64,000 nt of DNA, taken from the NCBI GenBank assembly GCA_963575745.1, contig CAUYUJ010022078.1, forward strand, positions 7,501 through 71,500. The letters are read 5' to 3'. The stretch's first letter is position 1; each line of letters opens with the position of its first letter. Source of the stretch: Prorocentrum cordatum (taxonomy: Eukaryota > Sar > Dinophyceae > Prorocentrales > Prorocentraceae). A program made the translations under genes and the position numbers. The notes under the pieces were generated by a model that ran no database searches, was not told the origin of the DNA, and saw only the letters and a list, made by a program, of their open reading frames with translations. Shown here piece by piece: positions 1 to 12,419 of this stretch.

Positions 1-149
1 TAGGATCTACCCCCACCCGGACTTAACGGCCCGGTTCTTCATATTGCAATGTACATATTGCTCTGCCCCTTCGCCCATCCTAAATATAAACTGGAGCTAT
101 CCCAGGCAGACCCTTATCGACCACCCCCTCATCCTCTGCAAAGACTACT

Positions 150-3100
150 ATGCGCGCGAACTCGTTGATCAAAAATCCTCAGTTTTCAAAAATCCCTTGC
201 CCAAAAAATGGGACGAAGTGCACACGAGCGCGTCGTCGCGCGGGCATGCCGAAATCGATCAAACGAAAAATCTAGGTTGCGTAAATGCTTCAAAATCGAA
301 AGTTCCGAATCCATTAATGTGTATGCATACATATAGACACATATACAGATGAAAACACTGGTCTCGCAACCAGAACTTTTGACACAAAAAAAAGCGTTCG
401 CGCTCTTGTGATTCGTTTGCGGATAATGGACTCTTCAACCTTTCATCAAATGCTACCAAACGTGCCTCTCGCGCGCCCATGTCAAAATCGTCCGAACGCC
501 CTTGCGCGCGAGCTTTTGCAAGAATCCATCTGCTAAAACTGGGACGCTGTGCACACGCGCGCGTCATCGCGCGCGCATGCCGAACTCCGTGCAAAACCAT
601 AGGTGTCGCAAGGATTTCGACATCGAGTGCCCCGAGGCACATAAAACACATGACTATGCAACATCAGTTTTCCCCCCAAAAAAAAGGTCTGCGTGCCCGC
701 TCTTGCGAATGCTGGCGAAAATCATAGGTTTCAACCTGCTCATCAAATTCGACCAGGCGGGCCCCTCGCGCCGCATGTCGAAATCACTCGCACGCACCTG
801 CGCGCGTGCTGGGGGGGGGGGGGGGCGCGATCCCTGCCAAATGATACCATGCGGACCACTCCCGCGCGTCGGCCGCGCGCGCATGTCCGCGTGTGTGAGG
901 GGCTTCTCCGTCCGAGTCGTCGACGCCAGCATTCGTTCATCGTCGTCTCTGTCGTTCTCTTTCCCTGCGCTTTCCGTTCCCCGTGCCCGTCGCCGCTCCT
1001 CTCTCTTTTCCCGGGCTCTCGTCCTCAAGCGCGTCGGCTACAGCGGAATGGAGCAACGTCGTCATAGACTCGAAAAGGAGACCCTTCCCTTTGATCCCTC
1101 CCCCGCCGGGAGGGGGGGGTCCTGGGCCCGGTCCCGGGTCTGGACCCGGGGGTCCCAGGTCAGATACGCTTCCCCTCCGAGGGCTCCCCGGCCGCAAAAA
1201 AGCTCCAAGACGAGCAAAGAGTGCACCAAAAGCTCTCAATGACAGTCCACGAGGGCCCCGAATCGCCGAACGATCTGTCCAAGACGCCTGAACGGCCTCC
1301 AAACGGCCCAAGAAGCCTCCAAGACACTGAAAAAAGCCTCCAGGAGCAATCCCAAGAGTGCCTCAAGAACAAAAATCCAAAATTTCCCGTAGGTTTTCGA
1401 ATAATTTCGGCGTTCTCGCATCTCCCGCTTTTCGACGCTCCAAGACGGCCTAAGCGGCCACCCAGATAGCCCCCAGACAGCTCCAGAGGGCTCCACGAGC
1501 AACCCAAAACGGCTCAAGAGAGTCCCAAGACGGCTCCAGAAGAGCCCCAGAGGCTCCCAAGACGGCTCCAAGACGGTGCCGAGACGACGGACCAAAAACG
1601 GACATTTCGAGCCCTCCGCCCCGAGTGCTCCCAGGAGAAACCAAGAGGCGCCAAAAAGGCCCCCAAGAAGCTTCGAAGAGACCCCAAGATGCTCCCGAGA
1701 GGCCCACGGGAAGCTCCAACAGGCCCCCAAGAGGTCCCCAAGAGACCCCTACACTCCCCCGAAGCGCCCAAGAGCGTTTCGACCAGACCCCAAGAAGCAC
1801 CCCTGAAGGCTCTGACCCACGTCAGCGTCGTCGTCGTCGGCAACCCGACGGTGTACACACAGTAAAATGGTTCTCAAAGGAGGTCCACCAACCGATTGTT
1901 TCTAACCTTCCGCCCCAAAAGGCCCCCAGGAGTCCCCAAGAGGCGCCCCAGGCGCCACAGAATCCCAAGAGCACTCCCAAGAGAACCCGAACAGGGCAAA
2001 ATCACATATTTCCCTTAGTTTGTTGATATGTTCATCGTCGCTGTCTTCGTCGCCGTCCCCTTTTAAGGTCGGCGGCACTGGCCGCAAGCCCTTTGCAATC
2101 ATACCATGTGGGCCTCTCCCGCGCGTCGGCCGCGCGCGCATGTCTAAATCCAGATCGCTACTTTCATCGCCGACGCGAAAATACCATCATTGTCATCGGT
2201 GTGATCAGCACTGGCGTTGTCAACGGCAAGGCCCTCGCCAGTGCCAGCCAGCATCGCCGCCAACATCGCTACTATCATCATCGCGTCTCCCGTTGTCGAC
2301 ATCGCCATGATACCGTTCCCGCCCGAGTCATCGACTCGCACTGAAGTGCCCGCGGGCCACCGCGGCCTGCGACACGCGCTGGGGGGTCCCCAGCGGTCAG
2401 CGCCACCGCGGCCACGTCGATCGCTTCAGACTAGCTGGCCGCTCTGCGCGCGAGCCTGCGCGTTAGCGCGGCCGCGGCGAGATTCGCCAGCAAGCGCCGA
2501 GAAGTCATCGCAACCGCCGCAACATGGGTTTGCTAACCAAGTTGCGGGCGGCCGGGTATGATGATGACACGAGCAACGGAGTTGACAACGGCAAGACGAA
2601 GTGCACCGCATAGATTGGACAACCGCAGGGACTGCACCACATAATCTGCGCCACATAGATCCTCCGCTCTCGAACAGAAGCCGGATCCACCAACCCCCGG
2701 GGCCGATAGCATTGGTCCCTTCTGCTATCTGCAGTTTGCATGTGGCCCTGCTCCATCTACGACTCCATACCGTCCCAGCCCAGCCGTCATCACAACCTCA
2801 CCCCCAATACACCTCGCGAAAAAACATCATGCGCGCACGTTGGTTCATCATAGACCATGCATGTGCAAGAACACTTTCCAAAAAAATGGCAACGTCCACA
2901 CGCGCGCGCACGCGCGAGGCGTCGCGCGCGCATGTCCAATTCCATGGGGAACCGCAGGTTCCGCAAGGGTCGCAAAATCGGTGTTCCCAAGCATTCACTG
3001 GAACGAAAAATGCTGCGCAACATGAGTTCAAAACATACGCGCGCACCCCTGCAAATTCCCTCTGGGAAACAACGGGAATTTCGAGATTATCATCAGATGC

Positions 3101-4605
3101 GACACAACGGGCTTCGCGCGCGCATGTCGAAATCGCCCGAACGCCGTTCCGCACGCTGGGGGGTGGGAGGCAAGATCCCTGTCAAATAGAAACATGCTGA
3201 CCACTCGGGCCCGTCGGCCGCGCGCACATCGAACTCCTTCCAACACCTTCATCGCCGACGCGTGGACATCATCAGTCGTCGTCGGCGTGGTCAGCGTCGG
3301 CGCCGTCACTGGCCTTGCCGTCATCACTGCCAGCATCGTCACAAGCATGGCCACTTTCATCATCGCGCGCACCGATGTCGACGTCGCCATGATACAGCGC
3401 CCGCCCGAGCCACCGACTCGCACTGAAGTGCACGCGCGTCAGCGCGGCTTGCAAGACGCGCTGGGAAGTGCCCAGAAGTCAACGCCACCGCGGCCGCGTC
3501 GGTCGCGCCAGATTAACTGGCCGCTTTGTGCGCGAGCCTGCGCGCGCTAGCGCGATCACAACGGGGCGCCAGCCAACGCCGAGCAGTCATTGCAATCGCC
3601 ACCGCGCGGGCCTTGCAAACCGAGTTTCGGGCAAGCGGGCGCGACGATTGCAAAAGCAGCGAAGTGGACAACTTCAAGTTAGGCTGGGCGGGTTGCACCA
3701 CGACCGCATAAATTACACAACATTTACTGCATCACTGAGACGGTACACAATGGATCGCACCACTTGGATTGAACCATGTCGGCTGCACCACATACACGGC
3801 ACACCACATATATTCTTACTGTCTAAACGCTCATTCTAAATACGGACTCATACCATCCCAGCCAAACCGGGTTCCCCCCCCATCCCGTGCAAACAAAACT
3901 CTACGCGCACTTTCTTGCAACAGAAACCATCAGCGTTCAAGAACCCCATGCACGAACAGATCACACAGTCAGCACGCGCGCGTGGTCGCGAGCGCGTGCC
4001 GAAATTCGTCAAAAACCTCCGGTTTCGCAAGGACGTCAAAATCGAGGTTCCCCAACACACAGGCGGGAAAAACATGGTTTCGCAACACGAGTGCTCAAAC
4101 AAGTCTGCGCGCGCATTCCTATGAATTCCCACGAAACCCACGGGCTTGTTCAGCACATTCACCAGATTCGACCCAACGGGCCTCTCGCGCGCGCATCCCG
4201 AAATCATTCGAACGCCTTTGCGCGCTCACTGGGGGAGGAACAACCCTTGTCAAATAACACCACGCGGGCCACCCGCACCCGTCTGTCGCGCGCGCATGTC
4301 GCAATCCTTCCAAAACCTTCATCACCGACATGTGGACGCCACCATCTTCATCGGCGTAATCAGCATCGGCACAGTCATGAACCTTGCAGTCGTCATGGTC
4401 ATCGTCTTCACCAGCATCGCTATCATCATCACGTCTGCCGCTGTCGACGTCGCCATGATACCGCACCCGCCTGGGCCACCGACTTGCGCTGCGCGCGCGC
4501 GTGATTGCGGCCTGCAAGACGCCCTGGGAAGTGCCCTGAGGTCATCGCCACCGCGGTCGCGTCGGTCGCGCAAGACTAACTGGCCGCTCTGCGCGCGAGC
4601 CTGAG
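150..4605. repeat. Diverged segmental repeats, ~1.07 kb unit
   Basis: Blocks at about 150-505, 505-930, 2040-2720, 2820-3720 and 3890-4605 share the same ordered landmarks: a CACACGCGCGCG tract followed by CATG(C/T)CGAAAT, then a CTTCATCGCCGAC segment, then CCACCGCGGCC and AACTGGCCGCT. The AACTGGCCGCT-type landmark falls near 2435, 3516 and 4578, a spacing of 1,060-1,080 bp. Copies differ by substitutions and indels. The short open frames in them are broken differently in each copy, so I see no gene. The 930-1190 stretch contains only an inverted GGGTCCCGGG tract. Confidence 0.7.
1190..2010. repeat. Degenerate CAAGA/GCTCC tandem tract
   Basis: Irregular 20-30 bp units of the type CCCAAGACGGCTCC(A)AGA repeat across this stretch. 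The reverse complement (CTTGGGGCCGTCTTGG) forms three other tracts, near 41930-42640, 61975-62470 and 63780-64000. No gene is visible. Confidence 0.65.
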
Positions 4606-5134
4606 CGACCCGAATCCAAAAGCCGCGCGGTTACCCCGGAACCCCTACTGGCCCATCACGCGGTGTGCTCACCGCGCCATTTGGGGGCCCTCGCTGCCTG
4701 GTGGTTGTCGATCCTCAGCCAGGCCCGCGGGGCGGCCGTTCGGATCGTCCCCTCTCGGCGAGGCGCAGCTGCTGGAGCGCATCCCGAGGAAGGAAAGCCC
4801 CCCGGAACCGACGAAAGCGTCCGGAAACACACGGAGGATGCCCACCGACTCACCACACTCGGGCACGCGCGAGCGTGTGGGATCTGTGAGTCTGGTGCGT
4901 GGGCACCAGATCCAGGGATCGGAGGAGGTGCACTCCGAAGGAGGAGGCCAGAAGACCGCCGATCTGTGCACGCAGCACGCCGATGCGGCACGGAGATGGG
5001 ACCCGTCGCTAGTCCACGCTCCTTATCGGAGGCCTGGGAATGGGCACCAACACCAACACAGGGCGTTGCCTCCAAAGGGGGGAAGGTGGCCCTAGATTTC
5101 GGTGGTGGTGGTAATATACCTATATATATATGTG

Positions 5135-5168
<34 letters not shown>

Positions 5169-5440
5169 TATCGGTCGCCTCGGAAGCCAGAATATGACCA
5201 TCCTGACCGAGATCGGGATCTTCTTCCCTCCGTGGAAGCGCACCGCAGACATTGGTGCTGGCGTCAACCTCTAGGCCTGCGACCTCAATCAATGCTTGCA
5301 CTTCCTCGACACACGGTGTTTCTGCCTGGGGGAAGAGAAGACGGGAGCGGACAGCATGCTTCCACCGCCAGCGTCAAAACTCGGACGCCCCCGCGCACCA
5401 AAGGCTGGGTGAAAAGGCGCCTTGCCGCGGCCGGGGGGGC
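4606..5440. other. No gene seen; TA-rich microsatellite inside
   Basis: A TATATATA/TGTATA microsatellite lies at about 5115-5171. The flanking sequence has open frames but no recognisable domain. The segment around 4900-5030 (an ATCCAGGGATCGGAGGAGG-type motif leading to GGGACCCGTCGCTA) recurs loosely at 7700-7810, so it is probably a dispersed repeat. Confidence 0.5.
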
Positions 5441-5665
5441 ACGGCCAGGAGAGCCGAGAATCGAATCGACAAGTCGGATCGGCCATCGACATGAATCGGA
5501 TCGACGGGAATCGGCAGCCAGGTCGATAGAAGTCGAATCGGCAGACATCGGCTGGCTACTAGGCCTCCATTGGGAAATTGGATCCTACATCGGATTCGGA
5601 AACCGAATCGAATCGGAATCGGAATCCCTCGACATCGAATCGAATCGAATCGGAGGGATCGAAAG
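5440..5665. repeat. Degenerate GAATCG repeat
   Basis: Short irregular units of GAATCG, GGATCG and AATCGAATCG dominate this stretch. It looks like a decayed simple repeat. Confidence 0.55.
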
Positions 5666-5952
5666 GAGTCCTGCACGGCACAGGAGGAGTAGACAAGCGC
5701 GGCCCACTGCTCGCAAAGTAACTGCTCGTAAATGGCGTGGATCCGCCGCGGGGGATTTACGATACATTACGCCGAGGCAACAAACTATTTTTCGGTCGTT
5801 TGCGAGTAGGCACTTTGCGAGTAGACATCGTTCATTTCTAATCGTGCGCATCTCTAATTGCGCTCGCTTCTCATTGTTCCTGACCCCCTAGTGGCCAGGA
5901 AGAGGCCCAGGACAGAAGAGTTAGAATGCAAGGACCTTGGCCCTTTTTCAAT

Positions 5953-6279
5953 ATCAAAGAACTCTCTCGGCGAATTACACATGAACCATGTGCAGTGGAA
6001 CGCGCTCGGTGAAGGAGGACGAAAATCGGGGATGGACAGACCCCCCTTTAGTAAAACGTGGCTCAGTGAAAACGACCTGAGGCCCAAACCTGGCGCAAGC
6101 CTGGAAAACAGCCGCCGCGGCGCCATCTCGAGACCCGAAAACGGACAATTCACTCATCGACGTGTCACTGTTGGGGGTTCTGTCCACCCCCGATCGGGCC
6201 GCCAAAAAAATCAAAGAACTCCCTCGAGCAAATCACACATGAACCATGTGCAGTGGAACGCGCTCGGTGAAGGAGCACG
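5953..6279. repeat. Direct repeat pair of ~68 bp
   Basis: Nearly identical segments lie at 5953-6020 and 6210-6279, 257 bp apart. Both run from CAAAGAACTC through ACACATGAACCATGTGC to CGCTCGGTGAAGGAG. The sequence between them is not recognised. Confidence 0.7.
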
Positions 6280-6364
6280 AGGAGGAGAGACTCTCTCCTC
6301 CTCGTCCCTGCCGCCCGCGCGGAAGAACAGGAGAACCGGGAAATCTTGAACACTATCATAGGAA

Positions 6365-6519
6365 GGCACCAACTATACACCAACACCGATCCTGGCCAGG
6401 ATCACCCTGGGCCCAGGATCGGTGTATACGCCCTCCTGCCTTGCGCAAGAAGGCATATACACCGATCCTGGGCCCAGGGGATCCTGGGCCAGGATCGGTG
6501 TTGGTGTATAGTTGGTGCC
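6365..6519. repeat. Foldback (palindromic) element
   Basis: The left arm starts GGCACCAACTATACACC and the right arm ends with its reverse complement (GGTGTATAGTTGGTGCC). Inner arm segments such as CCGATCCTGG also pair. The arms are about 70 bp around a TTGCGCAA centre. A stem-loop MITE is the likely class. Confidence 0.75.
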
Positions 6520-6698
6520 CTCCGATATCAATATCAATACTTCATGCTCCTCTGAAGGAGCGCGCGGCTGCCCAGCACGGCTGGCGGCGTGGCCACCACG
6601 CCGCGGCACCTGCCCGCCGCACACACGCAGGGGGACACCTCGGGGCAGGAGCGGCCTCCGGTGCGCGGCTCCGGGTGGGCGCGGCAGGCCCAGACCTC

Positions 6699-7124
6699 CC
6701 CCTCCTCCTCCTCCTCCTCCTCCTCCTCCTCCTTCCTCCTCCCTCCCTCCTCCTCCCTCCCTCCCTCCCTCCTCCCTCCCTCCCTCCCTCCCTCCTCCCT
6801 CCTCCCTCCCTCCTCCCTCCTCCCTCCTCCCTCCCCTCCTCCCTCCTCCTCTCCCTCCTCCCTCCTCTCCTCCCTCCTCCCTCCCTCCCTCCTCCTCCTC
6901 CCTCCTCCCTCCTCCCTCCCCTCCTCCACCCTCCTCCCTCCTCCCTCCTCCCTCCTCCTCCCTCCCCTCCTCCCTCCTCCCTCCTCATCCTCCTCCTCCC
7001 TCCTCCCCTCCTCCTCCTCCCTCCCTCCTCCCTCCTCCCCCTCCCTCCCTCCTCAACCCTCTCCTCTCCTCCTCCTCCTCCTCCTCCTCCTCCTCCTCCT
7101 CCTCCTCCTCCTCCTCCTCCTCCT
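6699..7124. repeat. CTC/CTCC microsatellite
   Basis: About 425 bp of CTCC and CTC units. Long open frames here (Ser/Pro/Leu on plus, Gly/Glu/Arg on minus) are products of the repeat. Confidence 0.9.
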
Positions 7125-7486
7125 TCCAGCGCATCCTGTTCGGTGATCGGGGGACGCTGGTCGAGCTTGGGACCCGGGGTGCGTTCTGACCAGGACGTCG
7201 AGGGAGGCCAGGGGCTCTCTTGGGAGGCCCAGGAAGGCGAAGGCGACGCAAGGGTAGCGGTATCCGGGCCTCGGCTGCTCCTCGACACGCGGTGTGGTCG
7301 CCACGTCGTTCGGGGGCCGTCGCCTTCCCGCCCCCTCGGGCGACGCGATCTCGTCGTCGAGGGCGTCGTCGTCGTCGAGATTGTCGTCGCCGAGATAGCT
7401 GTGGTCGAGATCGTCGTCGTCGAGATCGTCGTCGCCGAGATCGTCGCCGCTTGGTCACCCCTAGAGGAACAAAACACGGCATGAAT

Positions 7487-7908
7487 ATCAACTTTTGGAG
7501 ATCTGCGCGGATTTCTTGGATCTGCGTTGGACCCCCCTCCCTGGCGCGCGGAGCGGGCCAGGGGCGGCGCCGGAGGCGCCGCCAGATGGGCCCCAGCGCG
7601 GATCTGAGAAATCCGCGCGGAGCGCCAAAAGTGTATGTTTATGTCGGGGGCGCGCAAGCATGGATTAGCGATCCATGGATTTGGCGCGCGGTCGCCAAAT
7701 CCATGGATCGGGGGAGGCGCCCTCCCCAAAATTCGGCTGGTGCCCCCTCGCTCGGCGGCGGACATCCGCGGTTCCCGACGGAAACGGGACCCGTCGCTAA
7801 TCCACGCCCCCTTGATCCATGTTTTCGATCGCCTGATTATCAACAATCTCGACGAGGACGATCTCGACGACGACAATCCCGACCACGGCTGTCTCGGCGA
7901 CGAAACGC

Positions 7909-7964
<56 letters not shown>

Positions 7965-8037
7965 CTCGACCCACGGCGCTCGGGGGCCCCAGCGCGGATC
8001 CAAGAAATCCGCGCGGAGCGCCAAAAGTTTATGTTCA
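7487..8037. repeat. Foldback repeat with a third arm; ACG microsatellite inside
   Basis: The arm at 7487-7525 (ACTTTTGGAGATCTGCGCGG) is matched in inverse orientation at about 7595-7640 and again at about 7990-8037 (CGCGCGGAGCGCCAAAAGT). A GAC/ACG microsatellite lies at 7911-7965. The three arms suggest a foldback element plus a solitary arm. Confidence 0.6.
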
Positions 8038-8040
8038 TGG

Positions 8041-8930
8041 GGAGGAGGAAGAGGAGGAGGAAGGAGGAGGAGGAGGAGGACCTGCGTAAACCAAAGAGTC
8101 ATCAACGATGTTGGAATCAACCCTCCCTCCAAGCTCCCTCTTCACAGGCCCCTACAACGGTTCATTCCCATTGGGGGAACTGCCTCGCTGGAAAACAACC
8201 TTGAAGACCCTGAAGCATGCCAAAGCATTCTTCTCGGGAGTTCAACGCCACGGATCAACCTGACTGCCTGCTGCGTCTTGACGATCGGAGTCGTACCAAA
8301 ACGCCGCTTTTGGGAAACCAACACCGCGAATCAACATAACAGTTGCACCCGTAGAATCCTGAATACTTCCAAAACAAAAGTGCGAGTACGCTGAGCATGG
8401 GGACCCATGAAATTCTTCCAAATGTTATGAACGGATGTGCGCGGCGCTAAGGCGAGAGCCATATTTTGAAAACCACCCGCCCTCAATCCGTGAAACTCTT
8501 ACAAATGTTTAAAATGAATGTGCGCGGCGCTCAGGCGAGAGCCATATTTTGAAAACCACCCGCCCTCAATCCGTGAAACTCCTACACATGTTTAAAACGA
8601 ATGCGCGCGCCACTAAGGCGAGAGCCACATTTTGAAAACCACCCGCCCTCAATACGTGAATCTCTTACAAATGTCGGAAACGAATGTGCGCGGCGCTAAG
8701 GCGAGAGCCACATTTAAAAAAACACCCGCCCTCAATACGTGAATCTCTGACAAATGTTGAAAGCGAATGTGCGCGGCGCTAAGGTGAGAGCCACATTTTG
8801 AAAACCACCCGCCCTCCATCTGTGAAATTGTTGCCACTTCTCATGCTTCAGAACCATACATGATGAAAAAGTCTCAGGCGAAACGCCCGGCCCACCCTAA
8901 AAACTGGCATCGGGGTGCGACTGGGAAAAA
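8041..8930 (-). repeat. Compound cassette 1, with six-unit ~83-bp tandem array
   Basis: Read on the minus strand, it holds the same ordered parts as the cassettes near 13.3, 39.7, 40.3 and 60.8 kb: a segment with CGCCTGAGACTTCCTCA (near 8865), an array of units containing CCGTGAAACTC, GTGCGCGGCGCTAAGGCGAG and TTTTGAAAACCACCCGCCCT (8400-8830), a ~250-bp spacer, and a final TTGGAGGG...ACGCAGGTCC segment abutting a triplet microsatellite at 8041. Short open frames are repeat-derived. Confidence 0.75.
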
Positions 8931-8947
8931 ATATGTGTAGAAAAAGG

Positions 8948-9215
8948 AATGGAGGAGGAGGGGGAGAAGGAGGAGGGGGAGAAGGAGGAGGAGGAGGAGG
9001 AGGAGGAGGAGGAGGAGGAGGGGGTTCTTTCTTCTTCGAACTACGCGGCTCGGGGGCCGCCGCCTCCCCCCCCCAAGGCGGCCTCCGGCGCGGGCCGCTT
9101 CGTGCCGCGAGGGCCCGCGGCGCCGTGGGGCTCCGCCGGCGCGGGCGCGGGCGCGGCGGCCTGCGCGCGGGGCGCGCGCGCTCGCGGGCGCGGGCCTCGA
9201 GTGCTGCTAGAATTA
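8948..9215. repeat. GAG microsatellite and GC-rich tract
   Basis: GGAGGAGGA units run over about 8948-9020. They are followed by a very GC-rich stretch with CGCGGGCG runs. No gene seen. Confidence 0.7.
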
Positions 9216-9361
9216 GGTCGGGCGTGTCCTCCTATACAGGCGGATCTGGAGCGAAGCATTAAAATCGCCCAAGAATAACCAAGCCATCTTCCGAAAGATC
9301 GTCCCCAGACCATCTTGTTGACTGTGTGTTGAGCGTTCCTCCTGTAGGGGGACAGCCCCGA
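9216..9361. mobile_element. MITE, GTCGGGC-TIR family, copy 1
   Basis: The left end begins GGTCGGGCGTGTCC and the right end is an inverted TCGGGGCTGTCCCC followed by CTACAGG. The same termini bound ~135-146 bp elements at 16504 and 33256. There is no coding capacity, so it is a non-autonomous DNA element. Confidence 0.7.
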
Positions 9362-9766
9362 TTTCATGCTAGAGGTGCCCCTGGCCCAAGGTGCCCTCGG
9401 GATTTCCAAGGAGGCCTCCGCGGCATCCAGCGCACCCCTCGCGAGGCCCAAGGGGTCCCAGAGGCACCAAGAGCGGCGCGAAGAGCTGGGGGCACCCTGG
9501 GCACCTCTAGCAAACCCCGAGCCCGGCCATCGCTCGGACGTCCAGTCCCTGTGTTTTTTCGGTTACGTGCGTGGCTTTTTCGCCAAATGATCAAGCATGC
9601 TCCTCGACGGCCCTCGCCGAAGGAAAAATGCACGCGTCCGAGCGATGCCAAGGAACGGGCGGGCCAGGGAGGAACGGCCGAGGATGCTACGGCCGAGCCA
9701 GGGGCAGAATCGCATGCCTCGGGAGCGTGAGGCCCTCCGCCGGCCAAGCCGAAGATCCCTCGAGGG
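9362..9766. other. No gene seen
   Basis: GC-rich unique-looking sequence. Several frames are open for about 100 codons but have no recognisable motif and are contradicted by equally open frames on the other strand. Confidence 0.4.
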
Positions 9767-9999
9767 TACCCTCCCCCAGGATAATGCGGGATGACGATTA
9801 ATTAGAAAATGGGAGAGAACGACTAAATAAATAGTTGTCTGCCATCTCTGCACAATTTTCTGACTGGAGGAGAACGATTCAGAAAAAAATAGTTTTCCAG
9901 CCCGCGGCCGGGTTTTTCAAATCGTCATCCCGGGCGCCGCCGCGTGAACACGACCCCCGGTCATTTATTAATCGTCATCCTCCATTACCCTCCCCCAGG
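9767..9999. mobile_element. MITE, GGATGACGATTAAT-TIR family, copy 1
   Basis: Inverted termini GGATAATG..GGATGACGATTAAT (from 9779) and its near complement ending at about 9989 enclose ~210 bp. TACCCTCCCCCAGG occurs directly repeated at 9767-9780 and 9986-9999. A second copy in the opposite orientation lies at about 28718-28902, with the same interior (GCACAATTTTCTGACTGGAG). Confidence 0.75.
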
Positions 10000-10571
10000 G
10001 TACACAAGAGCATGCAGCGAGCACGAGGAGCATCGGGGCCCCCCCGCCGGAGCCACCTCGAACTTGTGCCTCGGTCCGACCGTGCGGCAGGTCCGAGAGG
10101 AAAGGCCGAGGATGCTGCACCCGTCCTTGGAGTTGAACAAAAGACGTCGGCTAAGAGAACGGATTTCGCTCCAAACGTTTTCTTGAAAAAATAGCCCTTG
10201 TCCACATATACTGACATTCGACAAAGGAAAGAAGCTCCAAGAAAAGGCCAAGATTAGGCCAGACTTCTTGGTTTCCTTACACGAACTCTGGAGTCCATGG
10301 AAGTTGCTTCGTTTTCTTAAGATTTGTGATGGATGCTGCGGCAGGTTCGTGTCGTGCCGACGTCGGCGTTGGTTTCAGACACCGCGGTGAACCTTCAACC
10401 TTGCCGATCGGCCGTCTCCGAAACGTCCGGTCGTTCAACATCGACCGATTCTAGGTCGCCGGCGGCTTTCAACGTTAAATTCTGGCGGCGGGGTCGCCGC
10501 GGGTCGACACGATGCGAGCCTACCGTACGCAAGCCGGCCCCAAAGTGGAGGGTGGGAAGACCCAGATCGCA
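10000..10571. other. No gene seen
   Basis: Mixed-composition sequence without recognisable domains, tandem units or RNA genes. Confidence 0.4.
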
Positions 10572-10758
10572 TAGTCATCGGCCTGACCTAAGGAACGATA
10601 AATAAGGAACGAAACCCCTTATTTTCCAAGGAGTAACGCAGAAGGAACGATATATAACAAATAGCGCATTAGGGAATGCTGAATAACGCATGCAGGCCTG
10701 GGGAACGACCGAGCCCCTTTTGAAAAGGAAGTGTTCCTCATTCAAGCCGCCCACTGTA
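10572..10758. mobile_element. MITE, TACAGTCGGGGC-TIR family, diverged copy
   Basis: The interior matches the family: GACCTAAGGAAC near the left, GAGCCCCTTTT and GTTCCT near the right. The right terminus is a decayed GCCCACTGTA and the left terminus is not clear. It lies immediately left of a better-preserved inverted copy. Confidence 0.55.
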
Positions 10759-10768
10759 CACGCAAGAG

Positions 10769-10940
10769 TACAGCCGGGGCGCTGAAGAAGGAACGCTTTT
10801 CGTTGGGGAGGGGCTCCGCGTTCCTTAGGTGTTTCGCAGCTTGCCTCAGGTTTTCCTTATCGGAAATCGAAGTTTAACTTATGGGAAAAAAGGGGCCTCG
10901 TTCCTTATTTGGGGTTCCTTAGGTCAAGGCCCCGACTGTA
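10769..10940 (-). mobile_element. MITE, TACAGTCGGGGC-TIR family, inverted copy
   Basis: Bounded by TACAGCCGGGGC at 10769 and GCCCCGACTGTA ending at 10940. TA at both ends fits a Tc1/mariner-like TA target duplication (inference). The interior GAGGGGCTCCG and CCTTAGGTTTTCC-type motifs match the other copies in inverse orientation. Confidence 0.75.
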
Positions 10941-11068
10941 ACCCTGGGCAGGAGAGAGGCCTGTGGATGCGAGGTCTCCAGGCGCCACGTGGGGGGGCTT
11001 GGATCCAAGCGCGCAGGCCGCGATGCTGGCGACACCACCCCACCTGCGGCCCCACGGGGCTCAGCGTA

Positions 11069-11248
11069 TACAGTCGAGGCGTTGACCTAAGGAACCCTAA
11101 ATAAGGAACAAGGCCCCTTTTCTCAAGAAATTGAACTTCGATGTCGTATCGAAAACCTAAGGAAAACGCGGGGCAAACTGTGAAATTAGTAAGGAACACG
11201 GAGCCCCTCCCCAACGAAAAGGGTTCCTGCTTCAGCGCCCCGACTGTA
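11069..11248 (+). mobile_element. MITE, TACAGTCGGGGC-TIR family, 180-bp copy
   Basis: Runs from TACAGTCGAGGC to GCCCCGACTGTA. Just outside, the host motif CCCCACGGGGCT(C/T)AGCGTATA occurs on both sides, so a ~20-bp flank is duplicated around the element. No coding capacity. Confidence 0.8.
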
Positions 11249-11580
11249 CGGCCCCACGGGGCTTAGCGTATACCAACAGATCTGGCGTGGGACTTTGCGT
11301 GGCATACGCCACGGGCCCCCATGGGCCGTAGCACAACATAGAGGGCCGTGGGTGGGGTGGTGTCCTGTGCTTCTGGGTCGAAAAAGGTCACTCTTACGAG
11401 TCTCCGACGATCTGGTGTTTGTCAAGGCGGCATTTTTTCTTCGGCTGCGGCCCTCGAGGGCCTCTTCTCGGGCCCAGGACGGTCAAGAATGGACCAAGCC
11501 GTGTGTGTCCAGCCCTCGCCCATGCCGGCAACGCCATTGCCACCCATGACCCTCCCTCCCTTACGTACATCTGTCTTTAT
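11249..11580. other. No gene seen
   Basis: Sequence between the MITE cluster and the ACAT array with no recognised feature. Confidence 0.4.
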
Positions 11581-12387
11581 ACGTACATAAAAGATATACA
11601 AACATACATGCATGCATACATACATACAGACAGACAGACAGACAGACAGGCAGACAGACAGACAGACAGACATACTGACTGACAGACATACATACCCGCA
11701 CATCTTACATACATACATACATACATGCATGCATGTATACATACATACACACACACATACATACATACATACATACATACATACATACATACATACATAC
11801 ATACATACATGCATGCATGCATGCATGCATGCATGCATGCATGCATGCATACATACATACATACATACATACATGCATGCATGCATGCATGCATGCATGC
11901 ATGCATGCATACATACATACATACATACATACATACACACACCATACACACATACATACACATACATACATACAACATACATACATACATACATACATTG
12001 CATGCTGCATGCATGCATATACACATACACACATACACACATACACACATATATACATACATACATACATACATACATACATACATACATACATACATAC
12101 ATACATACATACATGCATGCATGCATACATACATACACACATGCACACATACATACATGCATGCATGCATGCATACATGCATACATACATACATACATAC
12201 ATGCATGCATGCATGCATGCATACATACATACATACATACATACATGCATGCATGCATGCATACATGCATACATACATACATACACACACGTACATACAC
12301 ACATACACACACATACATCCATACATACATACATGCATGCATGCATGCATGCATGCATACATACATACATACACACATACATACACC

Positions 12388-12419
<32 letters not shown>

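Noticed and set aside
6246-8038. Open frames of 410-500 codons rich in Pro/Ser/Leu or Glu/Gly/Arg
   Set aside because: Driven by CTC/GAG and ACG microsatellites; no domain outside the repeats.
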